This document shows positions 48,125 to 58,423 of a stretch of 64,000 nt of DNA, one piece after another. The position numbers and the translations under genes were made by a program. Source of the DNA: Puccinia triticina (Eukaryota; Basidiomycota; Pucciniomycetes; Pucciniales; Pucciniaceae); contig NC_070568.1 of the NCBI RefSeq assembly GCF_026914185.1, positions 4,050,001 through 4,114,000 of the forward strand, written 5' to 3'. A model generated the notes under the pieces. It saw nothing but the letters and a program-made list of their open reading frames with translations. It did not search any database and had not been told where the DNA came from. How positions within the stretch are numbered: the first letter of the stretch is position 1; the number at the start of each line of letters is the position of its first letter.

Positions 48125-50833
48125 TCAAGAGAACTTGCGGCCGGGGGAGCGCGATGCCGCGGGAGCAGGAGACGGAGTGGCGACAAGGAAGTGATCCGCG
48201 GGTTTGGCGGGCGAGAGGAGGGGCGATTTGGGGCCGACAGCAGCGACGGGGGTCCGAGCGGCGGTTCTGATAGTCTTCGCGGGGCTGGGCGAGGGCGTGC
48301 CGGAGGAAGAGGACCACAGGGTGCCAGCGCCGTCGCCTCCCGCCGCCGTAGGAGTCCGGCCCTTGCTGCCCATGCCGACGCCCGACCCGCTGCGCACCGG
48401 CGTGCTTCCCCCTGCGCCCGCACTCGTCATCAGGTTGCTACTGCTACTGGGCCCCGCGCTGGTCATCGGGGGCAGGCCGACCTCCTCGGCCAGCTTCTTG
48501 TACGCTGTCCCAGAACCCACGGGTCAGCCAGAACAACAAAAAAAGAGGGGGGCTGGGAGAGGGAAGCGTACCAGGGATGTGCTGGACGCGCAAGGTGACG
48601 AGCATGTCTTTGACCTTCTCGGCCATCGCGGGCCTCCGGGAGCCCTCGAGGGCGGCAGCGGGTCCGGCGAGAGTTTTGGAGATGAGGGCCACGCCATGGG
48701 CTTGGTCTGCGAGGATCTCCTCGAGCACTTGTTTCCTGGGGCCGGAGAAGATGGCGTCAAGCAGGATGGTGGAGGCGGCGGGGTCGAAGTTCTGGTTGAT
48801 GATCCTGAGCACGGTGACGGGGGCGAGTTTGTGGGTGCACAGGTGGGCGAGATGCAGGCGCGGGGCTAGCAGCCGATATCTCCCCGGGAGCCCCCACGAG
48901 TCGAGCAGCCAGGTCAGCAGTAAGGTCCCGTTCGGGTTCGTGGCCAGCGGGATCGAGTTTAGGATCACCACGATCGCGACTAGTTTGATTTCGAGCGGCA
49001 AGGCGTGCTTGGAGGTGCGGACGGAGCGGGCGCCGAAGCGGGTCTGGGCGACCTCCCAACACCGATGGACGATCGCATTAAACACAAAGTCGTTGTATGT
49101 AGGGCGCGCCGAAGCGCAGACAGCATTGCATCACGTAGTTGCCAAGAGAGTCGAGCAGGAGCGGGGGGCCGAAGGGACGCAGGTTCTGGGAGATCAGCCG
49201 CATCTCCTCGGCGCTGCTCGCACATTTGATCATCTTCTGCGCCGCCCTGGTCCCGTTCTTGTGGCAGCCGATGATCGCCAGATGGGGCGCATAGCGTTCG
49301 AGCATGAGCATCTTGATCGGGTGCGAGCATTCTCGAAGAGCTTCTGGGCCGATGTAGTCCGAGGAGAGGTAGATGATCTGCTCGAGCAGCTCGCTCGCGA
49401 TCTGGCCCAGGCCCATCTCTTCCTGGCTGAGCGTGTTGGAGTCGAACCGTTTGCGGATTTCTCTCAATCGGGCCGGGTCGGAGACCGCACTGACCAGTCT
49501 TCGGTGCGGGTCCAGCTGGTTGGTCGGCGGCGGGACGGTGGTGTAGTAGGTCACTGGCGGACGGAACTCGGCCGCCGCCAGCTGCTGGTCCTTCTCCTCG
49601 TACTGCTGGTGCTGCTTCTCATCTTCCGTCATCGGCTCAAGAGAGAGCTCTTTCAGCAGGAGTTGCATCTCCGTCATCGGAGGCAGAGGGGCTGTGCATG
49701 TTGTCGAGCCGGCTTTGCGGTCGAGCGAGGTGCCGCCGGACTCGTTAGCGACCATCGCGGTGGGGACCAGGGGGAAGCCGGCAGCCGTGTTCGGGATGCT
49801 CCCGCCCAGGGGAAGCCCGTTGAGCGCATGGATCCCATTGGGAATGAAGCTCATGGCCAGGTTGGAGCAGTAGTCCTGGATGCTGCCACTCAAGATCTGC
49901 TGGTCGAGCGAGACGGCCGAGGCGCCTTTGATCCGGGCAAGGGTCTCGTAGGCAAGCTGTTGCTGGGCCAGCTGCTGGTCTTGTGACAGCCCGTCGAGTT
50001 GGCCCGAGGGCGAGAAGGTGCCAGGGGCTTTGACCGGAACGTTGGCGTAACCAATCTTGACTGCGCCCACTTCACTGCCAAGGATCCCTCGTCCACTGAG
50101 AGCTTTGCGGGCGCGGACGGCATCATCAAGATGTTCAAAGTTGATGACTGGAAAAACAAGTCAGCACGAGATAGAAACACAGCAGCTGGCAGGTTGGGAG
50201 CACTCACATCCGCAATTCTTATGCGACAGAACACGGACTGATTCGATGGCGCCGTAGGGAGAGAAGATGTCCATGAGCAGATTAGTAGTAGTTTGGGAGG
50301 GGATGCTGCCGACCCAGAGGGCGCGGGTGGGGCTAGACTGGAGGACGGGGTCGCCGTTAGGGCCGAGCATGACGCCGCCGACGCTAGTGAAGCCTGCAGG
50401 GCTGGGACAGAGGTTGTTGATCTGGGTGGAGGAGACGATGCCATTGGGCCCGGGGATGTTGGTGAGGGAGAGCATCATCATCGCTTGCGAGAGCCCGTTC
50501 ACCAAGCCTCCTCCTGCTCCTGCTCCTCCGCTGCTGCTGCCGGCTCGGGCACTCCCGATCGGCGTCGTCAGAAGGGTTGCGGGCGTTTGCGGGGCTGATT
50601 CGGGCTTGCCAAAGCCGATCCGGATGCACGTCGGCCCGTTCTTGAGGTTGATCTGGTCCTCCAATTGGTTCACGATGTGGTCCTTGGCATGCACTGCATC
50701 ATGGATCGACAGGAAGTTGATGAACCCGCATTCCTGGTGACCCCAAAATAAAGAAGTTAGTATTGGTTGAAGGGGAAAGGGGAAGAAAGCGACTTACTTT
50801 GTCCGGCAGCAGACGCAGGCTCTCGATGGGGCT
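48125..50833 (-). pseudogene. RRM-PUF RNA-binding protein (Jsn1/Puf2-like), 5'-truncated
   Basis: Exons (minus): 50798-50833, 50208-50733, 48572-50147 and 48125-48504, with GT-AG introns and matching phases. The first two exons give the end of one RRM (LRLLPDKECGFINFLSIHDA) and start the second (ALWVGSIPSQTTTNLLMDIF). The second RRM ends KNCGFINFEHLDDAVRARKA across intron 2. PUF repeats follow: YAPHLAIIGCHKNGTRAAQK, DSLGNYVMQCCLRFGAPY, CWEVAQTRFGARSVRT, LRIINQNFD. A Ser/Pro-rich tail ends at the TGA at 48125-48127. The family binds mRNA 3' UTRs and controls stability or localisation. Broken twice: the 5' part before the first RRM's end is replaced by ABC transporter sequence, and a 4-bp tandem duplication (TGTA twice on the plus strand, 49094-49101) shifts the frame inside the PUF domain. 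Confidence 0.88.
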
Positions 50834-51258
50834 GATACCAGGTCTCCGGTGCCATGAGAGATGAGAATGCTATTGTTGCTGGTGGTGGTGATTATGTTGG
50901 AGGAGGAGGAGGCACAAAGGTCTTGCCAAGAGATGTCGGCGCGCATGATAGAGGCAAAGGCGGCGCTGTGGAGCCGGTTGATGATCCGCTGGCCTGTGAT
51001 GTGCATGAGGATGATTCGGAAACTGTTAGGGCCTGAGCCAACAAGGAACAGGCCGGTGAGCAGGCCGACGACGGTGGGCAGGGAGCTCAAGAAGGCGCTG
51101 AGCTGTTTGGGGCTGGTGAACATGTCGATGAACCGGCCCCACAGGAAGGACTTTGACAGAATGACGGTCGATGAGATGGCCAGGAGGCCGCCGGCGATTG
51201 ACAGCATCTGTGAATCTGGCCTGGCCAGTGGGTTGAGTCGCCGGAGGTCCGAGATCAT
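50832..51258 (-). pseudogene. ABC transporter N-terminal fragment (Mdl1/ABCB10-like)
   Basis: The minus-strand frame reads ISDLRRLNPLARPDSQML, two hydrophobic segments (LSIAGGLLAISSTVILSKSF and VVGLLTGLFLVGSG), then ITGQRIINRLHSAAFASIMR, DISWQDL and GTGDLVS. This matches the first membrane helices and intracellular loop of half-size mitochondrial ABC exporters such as yeast Mdl1. It stops after Gly-Asp-Leu-Val-Ser, where family members continue into the rest of the membrane domain; the nucleotide-binding domain is absent. An in-frame stop lies just upstream of Met-Ile-Ser, so the true 5' exon (targeting sequence) is also missing or spliced. It joins the PUF gene at about 50829-50834 in a different frame. 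Confidence 0.8.
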
Positions 51259-51876
51259 GGCTTTTTTTGGGTGTTGCTGTCGTTGCTGTTACTGATGGTT
51301 TTTGGGGTTGGCTGCTGGTCAGAAGGGTGTGAGTTTTGAATGAGTGGGATGGCCGCCCCGCACTCACATCAAGGAAAAGGTGAAGCTGTTGAGTTGTAGT
51401 CAGTGCCGCGTCAGATATACATCAGGGGTGTGGCGGTGGCGTTGTTGTCAAGAAGCATGCAGGGCGGAGTTGAGGCAAGCTTGCTGGTGGAACGCATATA
51501 AAAGGGGGTGCCCTTGTGTGTTCGGATAATCCCCCAGACGTCCTCTGCCGCTGTACTTCCAGCGTGCGGTTCGTCCTCAACCCCCTCCGCTGTTGCACTT
51601 GCACAGTTTGAGGGGCTCTACTCGGTGGCCCCCCTTTGCATAATGCCTTCAATGTGGCGCGCTGGGGGCCATCCACCCACTATTTTAACCCCTGCTAGAC
51701 AGGGATGGATAGTGGGTCCAGTTTGTGATGTTTGGATTTTGTGTTTAGAAGGCTTGTTTTTGTAATTGGTTTTTTTGAAAGAGGGAACCCTTGCATTTTT
51801 TTTTTGTAATTTGGTTGATTTGTAGGGGGAACCCTTGATCTTTGTTTCTGTGTTTCTCTGGCTTTAATAAACTTGG
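51259..51876. other. 3' side of TIR element, no gene
   Basis: 51300-51700 is moderately GC-rich and may be captured 5' flank of the ABC transporter gene. 51760-51876 is the right terminal inverted repeat. Confidence 0.45.
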
Positions 51877-52060
51877 ATTACATAATAAATCCTCCTCTTT
51901 TTAAAAGAGTGTTTAAAACCCCTTGTAGTGGCTAAATTACCACGTAACAAGCTTATTAATTTACATTACTAGTGTTTACATCAGCACAGTTATAGTGCTA
52001 GGGCCCAAAACCCTTAATTTTGACGGGTTTTTGCCCTAAGCTTCATAAACAGAGCTGTCA
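51877..52060 (+). mobile_element. gypsy 5' LTR, second part
   Basis: Matches 61783-61966 with scattered differences, including TTTTTAAAAGAGTGTTTAAA and GCTAGGGCCCAAAACCCTTA, and ends GAGCTGTCA like the 3' LTR. Confidence 0.93.
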
Positions 52061-52349
52061 TTTGGGGGCCTCATTGTGTTTTTTTACCCAGAGTACCTGT
52101 CAAGGATAAAACTGACTTTTTGCTGAGTTTTTTCCTTATTTTTAGCAATTATCCCCATATTTTTGCTGTCAGTACTTCAGTTTTTACATAAAAAACCATT
52201 AAATCCACTAAACAAGTACACATTTTTTCCTTGTTTCTGACATATTGTGCAATAGAGATATAAAACAATAAAATACATATAAAAATACATATAACTAAAC
52301 TGTATAAAAACATATATTTTACGTTTTTTCCTCTTTTACCGCGAATCTA

Positions 52350-53283
52350 GTGTCTGCTCCCGTGCCAGCCACTAAACCAGCCAACAACCACCCGGATACC
52401 ACTAAATCCGCCGATCCGAAGACTGCGATAACCGATAAACCGGAGAAGAAAGCCAAACGCACCGCCTCGCTCCTGCCGGGCTTCTTCCTTAGCCCATACC
52501 AAGAGAGGAAACAACCGCACCCGGCTACGCTACCCGCCAGAATCATCGAACAACAGTTTGACACAAAGGCTGCGGCACTGAAACTACTTGAAGGTTAGTA
52601 AAAGATTAAAACGGTCGATAACACTAGAAAACAAACTAAAAACTAACCATTAAACTCCTTGAAAATGGTCGACACCAGATCAGGAAAAGACCACGCATCA
52701 AACCCTCCCCCCACCAAAAGAAGTCAAGGAAGGGGAAACCGAGGAGGAAGAGCTCGAGGTAGTCATTGAGGAACCCCCGCGAGGTCAGTCTACACACCGT
52801 CTAAAGATATAAAAAGAGAAATAGACAACTCCATACTGACGTCACTCGGCCCTAGTCCTAAACAAAGCTCAACAGGACGCCATAGCAATCTTCAAAGCAA
52901 CAAAGGCCGCTTATCTGAACGCCAAAAACTACGACAAGATGGACCTACTCAAGCCGTACCTTGAGCAGGCGATCTCCTTGTTTTGGGTGGTCCAGAAATT
53001 CCTCCCCTGGAAGGAAATCTTGACAAAGCACTTGGACGGCTGGAACCCGTACACCGAGCGCAAACACATCAGGGTCCTCGACAACAACAAGAAGGATACA
53101 AAGGTAAACAACAAGAACGAGAAAAAGAAACCTTACAAGATTCCGAAGATCGACCACTTGAAACCGAAAGCATCGGGCTTGAAACCATACGAGCAAAAAC
53201 CAAAGATTGGCGCAAACAAATGGAAAGAGACGTTCAAGATGGCTCGCGTGCTCATGGAGGTGAAAGACGCTATCGAGGAGTAG
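52350..53283 (+). CDS. Spliced leader ORF of the gypsy element
   Basis: Exons 52350-52593, 52679-52783 and 52856-53283 join in phase by GT-AG introns. The frame runs through Lys-Leu-Leu-Glu, Pro-Pro-Lys-Glu-Val, an acidic stretch, then FKATKAAYLNAKNYDKMDLL and LFWVVQKFLPWKEIL, with a Lys-rich tail. The first exon has no ATG and is preceded by an AG acceptor, so an upstream exon is likely. A second frame overlaps its end (52983-53684) with repeated LPPAKEP-like motifs. No known domain; it sits between 5' LTR and gag, where most Ty3 elements have nothing comparable. It could be an extra structural protein or captured sequence. Confidence 0.5.
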
Positions 53284-53284
53284 A

Positions 53285-53690
53285 CCAGAACACTAACAAG
53301 CCTATTGCCTCATCTTCCTACTCACTTCATAATATTGAGCCCGTAGTATCATCTGAACTTGTCTTACCACCCGCGAAAGAACCTATATTACCGTCTGCTA
53401 GCAAACCTGTCTTATTGTCTGTCTCACATGTTTCAAAGTCTGCTAATAAGCCTGCTTTACCGTCTATTGCACCTATCTTACCGCCTGCTAAAGAGCCAGT
53501 AACAAAGTCCTATCTATATGTTACTGAGAAACATAGTCTTGTAAATCCAAACAACGTTGCCATAGTAGGAGAAAGCAATCACATTCCTAAACCAAACGCT
53601 AAGACAGTGCTGTTAAGATTTCAGCTCTACAAGCGGAGGCGACGAAAAGGGGGGGGGGGGGACTATCTTGAGGTGAACAGATAGGAACAA
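53285..53690 (+). other. Repetitive Pro/Lys-rich reading frame
   Basis: Open frame containing several copies of a LPPAKEP/LPSASKP/LPSIAP-type unit, ending at a G11 run near 53650. It may be an exon of the leader ORF reached by another splice or by frameshifting. Confidence 0.3.
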
Positions 53691-53819
53691 GGAGCAGGGT
53701 TGAGGTTGTTAAGGCTCAGACTCAATAATTTTTATTTCATGTCCAAGGAGCGAACTTTAACCAAACAACTAGAGAGCCCCCCAGCAAGATCCAAAGGGGT
53801 GCCTAACAACAGTAACAGG

Positions 53820-54020
53820 GGACAGGAAAGGTGACAGGAACTGGTGACAGGAACTGGTGACAGGAACTGGTGACAGGGAACAGGAGACAAGTCATGGCCA
53901 CTCGGCCAAACAAATCAGAACGGGTGACAGGAACAGGGAACTGGGGACAGGAACAGGGAACTGGGACAGGAACAGGGAACTGGGACAGGAACAGGGTACT
54001 GGACAGGGGACTGAACAGGT
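53820..54020. repeat. GACAGGAACTGGT minisatellite
   Basis: Four near-perfect tandem GGTGACAGGAACT units at about 53829-53880, then GGGACAGGAACAGGGAACT units at 53925-54000. Non-coding spacer just upstream of gag. Confidence 0.8.
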
Positions 54021-55226
54021 GACATAAACAGGACAGGGGACCACTTGGTCAGACAGGAAACATGGGCCACTTGGCCATACAGGAAAGACATTAGCCACTT
54101 GGCTAGACAGGAAGAAGAAAGAGAAAACTGTGAGTGGATGAGTCCAGAATTCTGACAAGTGCGCCAAGAAGTTCAACACTTAAACAAGCAAGACACAGTG
54201 AGAAACAACCCAAAGAGGCAAAAGAAAGTAACAAACAAAAACTCGAGGAGCTTATTGACCCAAATGAGCCTCTAGCACGAGTGGAAGATTTTTTTAATCA
54301 AATTTTGATTAAAAACATTGAGCACATTGATAGTATAATCAACGCAATCCACCAGAATGTACATGATAGTGCCTTCAAAATTAAAAACCTAGCAGAACAT
54401 GCAGTAGACAGCGCTAAAGATATAAAAAGTATTGTACCAGAGGTTAAGAAAACCACAGGAATCATGCAACAAATAAGCAATATTAAATTAGGACTTGTAG
54501 ACTATAATAATAAATTACAAAAAGTTACTACAGAAATTCAGACAAATGCTAAAGAAACTACAGTAATTGCCAAATTAAATGCAATACATACTGATATTAA
54601 CAGATTGGATATTACCAGTAAATTGGACCAATTAAAAATAGATAGTGAGCATGAGTCAGAAAACCGTGAAACTCAAGATGAAAACATACTTGAGATAATG
54701 GACAAAGTTGATAAACTAGAACAACTTATTATACACAACAGTGACAGTATGGCAGAAGAAATCATCAAAATTAACAATAAATTTGATAAAATGCAGGGTA
54801 AACTCATGGCTAGCATGGATAACATAGCACAAAAAATTGGCCACAATACACAAATGCAACCTCAAACTCAGACACCATACAAACAAGGAATGAAAGATGT
54901 ACCACCACATCAATCTAGTAATCCTTTCAGAAGAATGGCAGAGGAGGAAACACCCTTGAGAAAGGAGTACACAGTCCCACCAACACCATTCTTCAAATTA
55001 GAACAATCATATAATCCTAGTATCCAAACTATGAGAGACAACTCTAAAGATGTACCCAGAATTAAAGATTGGCCATCATTTAGAGGAGAAGGAGAATATG
55101 ATCACCTGGACTTCATCAAAACAATTGAATTGTACCAAGAAGATTTTGAACTGAGTGATTCCTCAATTACTGGAAGACTTAACAGCCTCTTTAAAGGTTG
55201 TGCCAAGCGCTGGTTCACAGACTTAC

Positions 55227-56082
55227 TGTCAGCTCCGGTCTCTTGTGTGACTTGGAGTTGATAGGATTTAGAGTTCGCGCTGTAGCGGCTAGGATAGCGG
55301 CCAGCAGAATGGGGCCACACTATAACCTTTTCAGGCCAATGGGAAAGAAACCACACCTTGACGCTGAATAGTGGAGGGGCTAGCTCCCTTACAAAGGTAA
55401 GGGGACGCGGCGATGACTCGAGCCAGGCGCCGTAGCTTAGAACACAAAATGTTTATTTTCTAAGTTACAGGTGTGATAACAATCACCTGTAACTAGAAAA
55501 TTCACAAGTAGAGGTCAAAGAAAGCTGTAAGGGAAGGATAAAGTTAGTTGATTATTGTAAACCCCACTCACTATTGATTTTATAGTAAGGTTGGCGGGTT
55601 TTGTATGTGTAATAATCTTGGGGGGAAATCTCTCCAGGGGAAAGATCCCCCCCTTTTATATTACAGGATCAGCTCCTCTCTTCGAGTCAAGGACCTGAGG
55701 GATCCTTAACTCCAAGGAGAGGAAAGATCACGGAATTCAGAAGGGGATTTACATAAATATGTATGTAATCACCCTATTTGTACATATATTAGGCTTAATC
55801 AGGACAAATACATAGAGAGATAAGATTATCTCTCTCTGTATAAACACATATGTAATCAATGTGAAATAAGTTTAATTACATACTTAAAAGAGTGTGAAAT
55901 ATGTAGTAAGTACATAATAATAGTACATTGAAATAAAAGGTACATACTTGATGTAAAGAAAGGGAATTGAACTCTTGACTTTATGTACATGAGTCAATTA
56001 TTGAAGCAGTCTTTAACCATTAGGTTATAAGACATGTACTGTGCATTGTAGACACATGGAATTAGTGTCTCGGTGTCTGACA
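55227..56082. mobile_element. Solo LTR in gypsy gag
   Basis: TGTCAGCTCCGG...GTCTGACA, 856 bp, with the perfect 5-bp target duplication CTTAC at 55222-55226 and 56083-56087. Taking it out restores continuous gag reading (Thr-Asp-Leu-Arg-Ser). It belongs to a different family from the LTRs at 20294 and 24479. It is oriented by its flanks only; no internal genes. Confidence 0.93.
55962..56036 (-). repeat. tRNA-like sequence inside solo LTR
   Basis: On the minus strand TTATAACCTAATGGTTAAAG resembles an A-box region and GAGTTCAATTCCC a B-box, spaced as in tRNA genes. The acceptor arms do not pair, so no tRNA gene is called; it may be a SINE relic or pol III promoter-like motif in the LTR. Confidence 0.4.
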
Positions 56083-56572
56083 CTTACGCTCAACCCATGG
56101 CAAACAATCTTGGGAATGGTGGAAAGAACAAATCAATAGCAAATGGGGAAGCCCAGCATGGCGCTTCAAAATTGAAAATAAATTTGATGAGAGCACCTTT
56201 GATATTGAAAAGGACAACCCACTTAAATGGGTCATATCTCAGAAGTATAGATTGAAAGCCATTTGGCCCAATTTAACAGACAATGAAGTCCACCTGAGAA
56301 TCCTCAAAAAATGTGGAGGAGACCTAGAGCACGCCATTAAAAGTAGACTACCCTACAATGCAAGTACTGAAGATATTGTTAACACTTTAGAAGACATAAC
56401 TACACGTACACGCATTGGCAGAAGATATAAGCCTAAATATCAAGGAGATAAAACTGAGAAAACAGAAGAGAAAAAACCATCCTCTTCAAAAGACCAGAGT
56501 TATCAAAAAGATAGGAAGTGCTACAAGTGTAGTAAAATGGGACACACTTCACCAAACTGCCCTCAACTAAAG

Positions 56573-58423
56573 AAAAACATTAACAATGTTGAAATAGAGG
56601 CAGAGGAAACAGCTGAAGAGAAGACTCAATCAGATACAGAGGAAACACATGATGATGGGTCTTCAGTCTCATCAGGGTCTTGTAATATGATTAACATAGA
56701 CATAGAAGTGGCTGAAGCTGAAACAGAACACAATTTACCACAAGCATGGCATCCTGGACAACCCATAGGAAATATCCAGGAAGCAAGACTGATGAAAACC
56801 AAACCTACAAGAGGGAAAGGCTACACAGCTGGTAAAACCAACATTACACACATACTGTTCAATGGTAGAGAAGCAGAAATGTTACTGGACAGTGGAGCAT
56901 ATTGCTCAGTAGTACCTGAGACATACTTGAGAAAATTATGCCCAGACTACAAAGACATCCTTCTACCACTAGGGAAAGTGAGAATAAACAGTGCCAGCAG
57001 TACCATGAAGCCAATAGGAGTATTTGAATGCCCAATAATAATCCCTCATCCAACAGGATCAGTCAGAATGACAGTGGAATTTATTGTGATAGAGGATGCA
57101 GTAAGTAAACACTTCATACTAGGAAATGACTACTTGAATATCTATGGTTTTGACATAACCAATAGCAGAGAAAGATACTTTACTATTGGGAATGACAACA
57201 AAAAGAAGAAATTCATATTTAAATCCAAAGAGCCTTTACCTGTAGAACAAGTAGAAATACAGGATGAAGAAAAGGAGAGATTTGGAAGAGAAAAACTAGC
57301 AGAAGCTAACTTTAATGATAAACTGAGTGTAGACCAACTATTACAATTACGCAACATGCTGTATAGGAATAAAAATGCATTTGCATCAGATAAAGAACCA
57401 CTAGGGGCAGTCATAGGCCATGAAGTGGAAATTACATTGAACATTGAGCGCCCCTACCCACCTTTACTAAGGAGACCAGCTTATCCAGCAAGTCCTAGAG
57501 CAAGAGAAGAACTGGCCAAACACCTGGATGAACTAGTAAGGCTCAATGTACTCAGAAAAGTAGGGCATAATGAAGAAGTGGAAATAACCACACCAGTAAT
57601 TATAACCTACCATAATGGTAAATCACACATGGTAGGAGATTTCCGTGCACTAAACACCTACACAGTCCCAGACAGATATCCTATACCAAGGATACAGGAA
57701 ACATTGACAAACCTAGCCAAAGCAAAATACATTACAAGTATGGATGCTTTAAAAGGATTTCATCAGAATGTAGTAACAGAACGTGCAAGAAAATACCTGA
57801 GAATTATAACACACAAAGGGGTTTATGAATACCTCAGGATGCCTTTTGGAATTAAAAATGCCCCATCACATTTCCAAAGAATGATGAATACCATCTTCTG
57901 TGAAGAACTTGGACTAGGATGGCTAATTATATACATAGATGACATAATTATATGCTCTGAAACATGGGGAGACCATATGAGTAGAATAGAACTAGTTCTA
58001 ACAAAAATAATTAATGTCAACATGAAAATTTCATTAAAGAAATGTGCATTTGGATTTGCAGAAATTAAAGCACTAGGACATGTAGTTTCAGGACTGGCAT
58101 TATGCATAGACCAGAATAAAGTAGCAGCAGTGTTACAGAAGCCAGCACCAACAAACAAAAAAGAAATGCAAAGCTTTCTTGGGTTTGCCAGCTACTACAG
58201 ACAACACCTAGAAGGCTATGCAGCTATGGCCAGAAGCTTGTATGAGATAGCTTCTAATGATACTGCCTTTGAAATGACCACAGAAAGACACATGGCATTT
58301 AATAAAATAAGAGAACATCTGAATAGAGCACCTCTATTATTAATGCCAGATTTCAAGAAACCTTTTGTGTTATATGTTGATGCCTCAATGGAAGGACTAG
58401 GAGCAGCACTCCATCAATTATAA
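56573..58423 (+). pseudogene. gypsy protease, reverse transcriptase, RNase H start
   Basis: Protease: MLLDSGAYCSVVPE with the catalytic Asp-Ser-Gly. RT: VGDFRALNTYTVPDRYPIPR, MDALKGFHQ, RMPFGIKNAPSHFQRMMN and the YIDDIIIC polymerase centre. Connection and RNase H: FLGFASYYRQHLEGYA and FVLYVDASMEGLGAALHQL. The frame ends at TAA 58421-58423 where relatives have Gln, fitting CAA to TAA; the same frame continues without shift to 60205. Apart from this stop, the RT motifs look intact. Confidence 0.93.

Larger units (their letters stand above)
44959..51876. mobile_element. 6.9-kb TIR element carrying host-gene fragments
   Basis: Starts CCAAGTTTATTAAAG and ends with its exact complement CTTTAATAAACTTGG. 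Similarity between the ends continues inward for about 110 bp, with the subterminal motif ATCAAGGGTTCCCC in two copies at each end. It sits in the gypsy 5' LTR between GTAATTAATAATTATAT and ATTACATAATAAATCC, where the 3' LTR is continuous; a clear target duplication is not visible, and about 7 bp differ at the empty site. The interior has no recognised transposase but does have GC-rich, intron-containing gene pieces: an ABC transporter N-terminus and an RRM-PUF gene. This resembles a Pack-type gene-capturing DNA transposon. Confidence 0.8.
54134..56572 (+). pseudogene. gypsy gag, interrupted by solo LTR
   Basis: Reads Glu/Lys/Ile-rich coiled-coil-like sequence from about 54200, then a capsid region (DWPSFRGEGEYDHLDFIKTI, LNSLFKGCAKRWFTD). 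It is broken by the LTR at 55227-56082 and resumes directly (STHGKQSW, EWWKEQ, FDIEKDNPLKWV). It ends in a CCHC zinc knuckle CYKCSKMGHTSPNC near 56518-56560. No ATG opens the frame (first codon is GTG), so the start is probably in a leader exon. The frame continues into pol without a stop, as in elements with a single polyprotein. Confidence 0.85.

Noticed and set aside
48577..49986. 469-residue plus-strand reading frame
   Set aside because: Antisense shadow of the PUF gene; GC-rich coding DNA leaves long open frames on the other strand, and no domain is seen.
54134..54136. GTG as the gag start codon
   Set aside because: Nuclear fungal genes start with ATG; an upstream spliced exon is more likely.
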